Shown piece by piece: positions 7,029 through 8,999 of a DNA stretch of 8,999 bases. Source of the DNA: Nitrospira sp. UBA6909 (GTDB lineage Bacteria > Nitrospirota > Nitrospiria > Nitrospirales > Nitrospiraceae); contig DKBD01000115.1 of NCBI GenBank assembly GCA_002451055.1, positions 35,046 through 44,044 of the forward strand, written 5' to 3'. How positions within the stretch are numbered: the stretch's first letter is position 1; the number at the start of each line of letters is the position of its first letter. Made by a program: the position numbers and the translations under genes. Below the pieces are notes generated by a model. The model was not told the origin of the DNA. It saw only the letters and a list, made by a program, of their open reading frames with translations, and searched no databases.

Positions 7029-7655
7029 ATGGCGGAAGGGGATGACGACCCCATCATGATCTCTGCGCTGGAGCATTGGAGCTACTGTCCTCGGCAGTGC
7101 GCGCTGATTCATGTCGAGCAGACGTTCGAGGAGAATCTCTACACCATGCGTGGACAGGCCGTGCATAAGCGCGTGGATGAGCCTGAGTCTGAAATCGTGG
7201 CTGGGGTTCGCGTCGAACGGGCGGTACCGCTCTGGTCGAAGCGGCTGGGGTTGATCGGTAAGGCGGACGTGGTTGAGTTCCACGGCGACACGCCTTATCC
7301 AGTCGAATACAAGCACGGGCCACGTCGCGAAAAAGAGCATGACGATCTCCAGGTCTGTGCCCAGGCGCTATGTCTGGAAGAGATGACGGGCAAGGAGGTG
7401 CTGCGCGGGGCCATCTATCACCACAGTTCTCGAAGGCGTCGCGAGGTGGCCTTTACGCCGGCGTTGCGCCGGCACGTCGAGGAGGCGATTGCCGGGATTC
7501 GGCTGATGCTGGGGAGCGGCAGGCTTCCGCCTCCGGTGAATGATCGCCGTTGTGAGCGCTGTTCCTTGCGGGAGTCCTGCATGCCGTCAGTTATCGGCGA
7601 GCAGGAGCGAGCGCGAATCCTCGTGCGCGGATTGTTTGTCGCGAAGGACTCCTAA
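7029..7655 (+). CDS. cas4: Cas4, RecB-like nuclease for PAM-selective spacer acquisition
   Basis: This 208-aa protein trims prespacers and, with Cas1-Cas2, ensures that spacers next to a correct PAM are taken up in the right orientation. The RecB-like core shows H46 (QAVHKR), D80 (GKADVV), E93 and K95 (VEYKHG) and Q108. Iron-sulfur cluster cysteines are visible as C20 (WSYCPRQC) and the C-terminal group C175, C178 and C184 (CERCSLRESC). All expected ligands are present, so it looks functional. The ATG lies 2 nt after the cas7c stop and has only a poor ribosome site (GGGTAGG), suggesting coupling to cas7c. It stands at a step to much higher GC (41 of 60 bases in 7201-7260). Confidence 0.96.
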   Translation: MAEGDDDPIMISALEHWSYCPRQCALIHVEQTFEENLYTMRGQAVHKRVDEPESEIVAGVRVERAVPLWSKRLGLIGKADVVEFHGDTPYPVEYKHGPRREKEHDDLQVCAQALCLEEMTGKEVLRGAIYHHSSRRRREVAFTPALRRHVEEAIAGIRLMLGSGRLPPPVNDRRCERCSLRESCMPSVIGEQERARILVRGLFVAKDS

Positions 7656-7662
7656 ACCCACC

Positions 7663-8694
7663 ATGCAGCAATTACTGAACACGCTCTATATCACGACCGA
7701 AGGTGCCTATGTGCGTGTCGATCACGACACGTTGAAGGTTGAGGTTGAGAAAGAGACCAAGCTGCAAGTGCCGCTGCACCATATCGGCGGGGTGGTGTGT
7801 TTTGGGGATGTCATGATCAGCCCAGCGGCAATGGCGCGTTGTGCCGAAGATGGGCGCTTTGTGGTGCTGCTGGATCGGAACGGGCGGTTCAAAGCACGAG
7901 TGGAAGGGCCGGTCAGCGGGAATGTGTTGCTTCGTTGCGCGCAGCACGAAGCGATGAAAGACGTAGGACGTACGCTCTCTATCGCGCGGAACATCGTCGC
8001 CGGCAAGATCCAGAATACGCGCCAGGTGGTGCTGCGCGGAGCGAGAGAGGCGGATGATGTTGCCGATGCCGCACCATTAAAAGCGACCGCCGAGGCGCTC
8101 GGCAATGCCTTGGGTCGCCTGCCGTTGTGTGAAGACTTGGATGTCCTGCGAGGGGTTGAGGGGGAGTCGGCTCGCGCCTACTTTGGGACGTTCGATCACA
8201 TGGTGAAGGAAGATCGGCCCACGTTTACGCTGGATGGCCGATCTCGCCGCCCGCCGCGCGATCCGGTGAATGCGCTGTTGTCGTTTCTGTACGCGTTGCT
8301 GATGAACGATTGTGTGGCCGCCGTGGAGGGTGTGGGGCTCGATCCACAGATGGGGTTTCTCCATGCTCTTCGCCCTGGGCGTGCAGCATTGGCGTTGGAT
8401 CTCATGGAAGAGCTACGGAGTGTTTTGGCCGATAGGCTTGTCCTTACCATGATCAATCGGCGACAAGTCGCGGCCAAACATTTCCAAGCTCGGCCCGGCG
8501 GCGCCGTGCATCTGGAAGATGAGGCGCGGAAGGACGTGATCGTCGCGTACCAGAAGCGCAAGCAAGAGGAAATCACGCATCCGGTGCTGGATCAGAAGAT
8601 GCCGTTGGGACTTGTGCCGCATATCCAGGCTCGCTTACTCGCGAGGGTGCTGCGCGGCGATCTGGATGCCTACCCGCCGTATTTGCATCGGTAG
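7663..8694 (+). CDS. cas1: Cas1, CRISPR integrase (type I-C)
   Basis: This 343-aa integrase joins prespacers into the array as a Cas1-Cas2 complex. The metal-binding residues are visible: E166 in GVEGESARAYF, H234 in FLHALRPGR and D246 in ALDLMEEL. The N-terminus (MQQLLNTLYITTEGAYVRVD) and the length are normal for the I-C branch. The frame is open into cas4, but the ATG at 7663 is 7 nt after the cas4 stop and gives the family's usual N-terminus. The only Shine-Dalgarno-like sequence, AAGGA at 7644-7648, is 14 nt away, so translation probably depends on coupling with cas4. GC is high (37 of 60 bases in 8161-8220). Confidence 0.97.
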   Translation: MQQLLNTLYITTEGAYVRVDHDTLKVEVEKETKLQVPLHHIGGVVCFGDVMISPAAMARCAEDGRFVVLLDRNGRFKARVEGPVSGNVLLRCAQHEAMKDVGRTLSIARNIVAGKIQNTRQVVLRGAREADDVADAAPLKATAEALGNALGRLPLCEDLDVLRGVEGESARAYFGTFDHMVKEDRPTFTLDGRSRRPPRDPVNALLSFLYALLMNDCVAAVEGVGLDPQMGFLHALRPGRAALALDLMEELRSVLADRLVLTMINRRQVAAKHFQARPGGAVHLEDEARKDVIVAYQKRKQEEITHPVLDQKMPLGLVPHIQARLLARVLRGDLDAYPPYLHR

Positions 8695-8703
8695 GAGAGA
8701 CGG

Positions 8704-8994
8704 ATGAATATTCTGATCACCTATGATGTCTCAACGGAGACGCCGGCGGGCCGCAAACGGCTTCGCAAGGTGGCGTTGGCATGTCTGGACTTTGGGCAAC
8801 GGGTACAGAAATCGGTCTTTGAATGTTCAGTCAGTGAGATGCAGTACGAGGAGGTGATGCGGCGATTATTGGAGATCATTGAGGAAAAGGAAGACAGTCT
8901 CCGGGTGTATCGCTTGATCGAGCCGAGGGAGAAATATGTGCAGGTCTATGGGGTGAATACCGCCGTCGATTTCGATGAGCCGTTGGTGTTGTGA
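8704..8994 (+). CDS. cas2: Cas2, structural partner of Cas1 in spacer integration
   Basis: This 96-aa ferredoxin-fold protein dimerises and bridges two Cas1 dimers in the integration complex. It shows the N-terminal ITYDVS strand with the conserved D8, the RLRKVA helix, and the typical QKSVFEC strand near residues 35-41. Length is normal for Cas2. AGGAGA (8693-8698) lies 5 nt before the ATG and overlaps the cas1 stop codon, whose TAG is 9 nt upstream. It is the last gene of the operon, and only five bases follow its TGA, so neither a leader nor the first repeat can be seen. Confidence 0.97.
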   Translation: MNILITYDVSTETPAGRKRLRKVALACLDFGQRVQKSVFECSVSEMQYEEVMRRLLEIIEEKEDSLRVYRLIEPREKYVQVYGVNTAVDFDEPLVL

Positions 8995-8999
8995 GCGCG

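Noticed and set aside
7540..7662. Upstream extension of the cas1 frame
   Set aside because: It overlaps the Fe-S cysteine region of cas4, and the usual Cas1 N-terminus begins at the ATG at 7663.

Overview
The window holds a complete type I-C CRISPR-Cas gene set on the + strand, in the order cas3, cas5c, cas8c (with cas11c encoded inside it), cas7c, cas4, cas1, cas2, spanning 1321-8994. Upstream, on the - strand, lies a vapBC toxin-antitoxin pair (485-1118), and before it the 3' end of a short-chain dehydrogenase gene (1-121). No CRISPR array is visible; the window stops 5 bases after cas2, where an array would usually begin. The host appears to be a bacterium of moderately high GC. A run of 9-bp tandem units at 322-366, which would read as an LVC/LVY-type tripeptide repeat on the other strand, resembles intergenic repeats I associate from memory with Nitrospira. 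That assignment is a guess, not a result.

Layout. 1-121: end of an SDR gene. 122-484: no convincing gene, but an 11-bp stem-loop (273-303), the 9-bp tandem repeat, and a 28-codon ORF with a good ribosome binding site. 485-1118: vapC and vapB on the - strand, overlapping by 26 nt, behind a good sigma70-like promoter (1143-1171). 1172-1320: spacer between the divergent vapBC and cas operons, holding a 21-codon ORF and an element resembling part of a type I-C repeat, but no clear cas promoter. 1321-8994: the cas operon, tightly packed with gaps of 2-9 nt and one 4-nt overlap.

How the genes work together. Cas5c is expected to process the pre-crRNA in place of Cas6. Cas5c, Cas7c, Cas8c and Cas11c form the I-C Cascade around the crRNA, and Cas3 (HD nuclease plus helicase) is recruited to shred the target. 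Cas4, Cas1 and Cas2 acquire new spacers. The signature residues I checked in Cas3, Cas4, Cas1 and Cas2 are present, so the system looks intact. The notable point in Cas5c is that two of the three catalytic residues known from the Bacillus halodurans enzyme seem to be replaced, judged by an alignment from memory.

This is a known system type, not a new one. The points worth a second look are the very strong internal start for Cas11c, the step in base composition between the interference genes and the adaptation genes, the repeat-like element in front of cas3, the Cas5c active site, and the vapBC pair sharing the control region.
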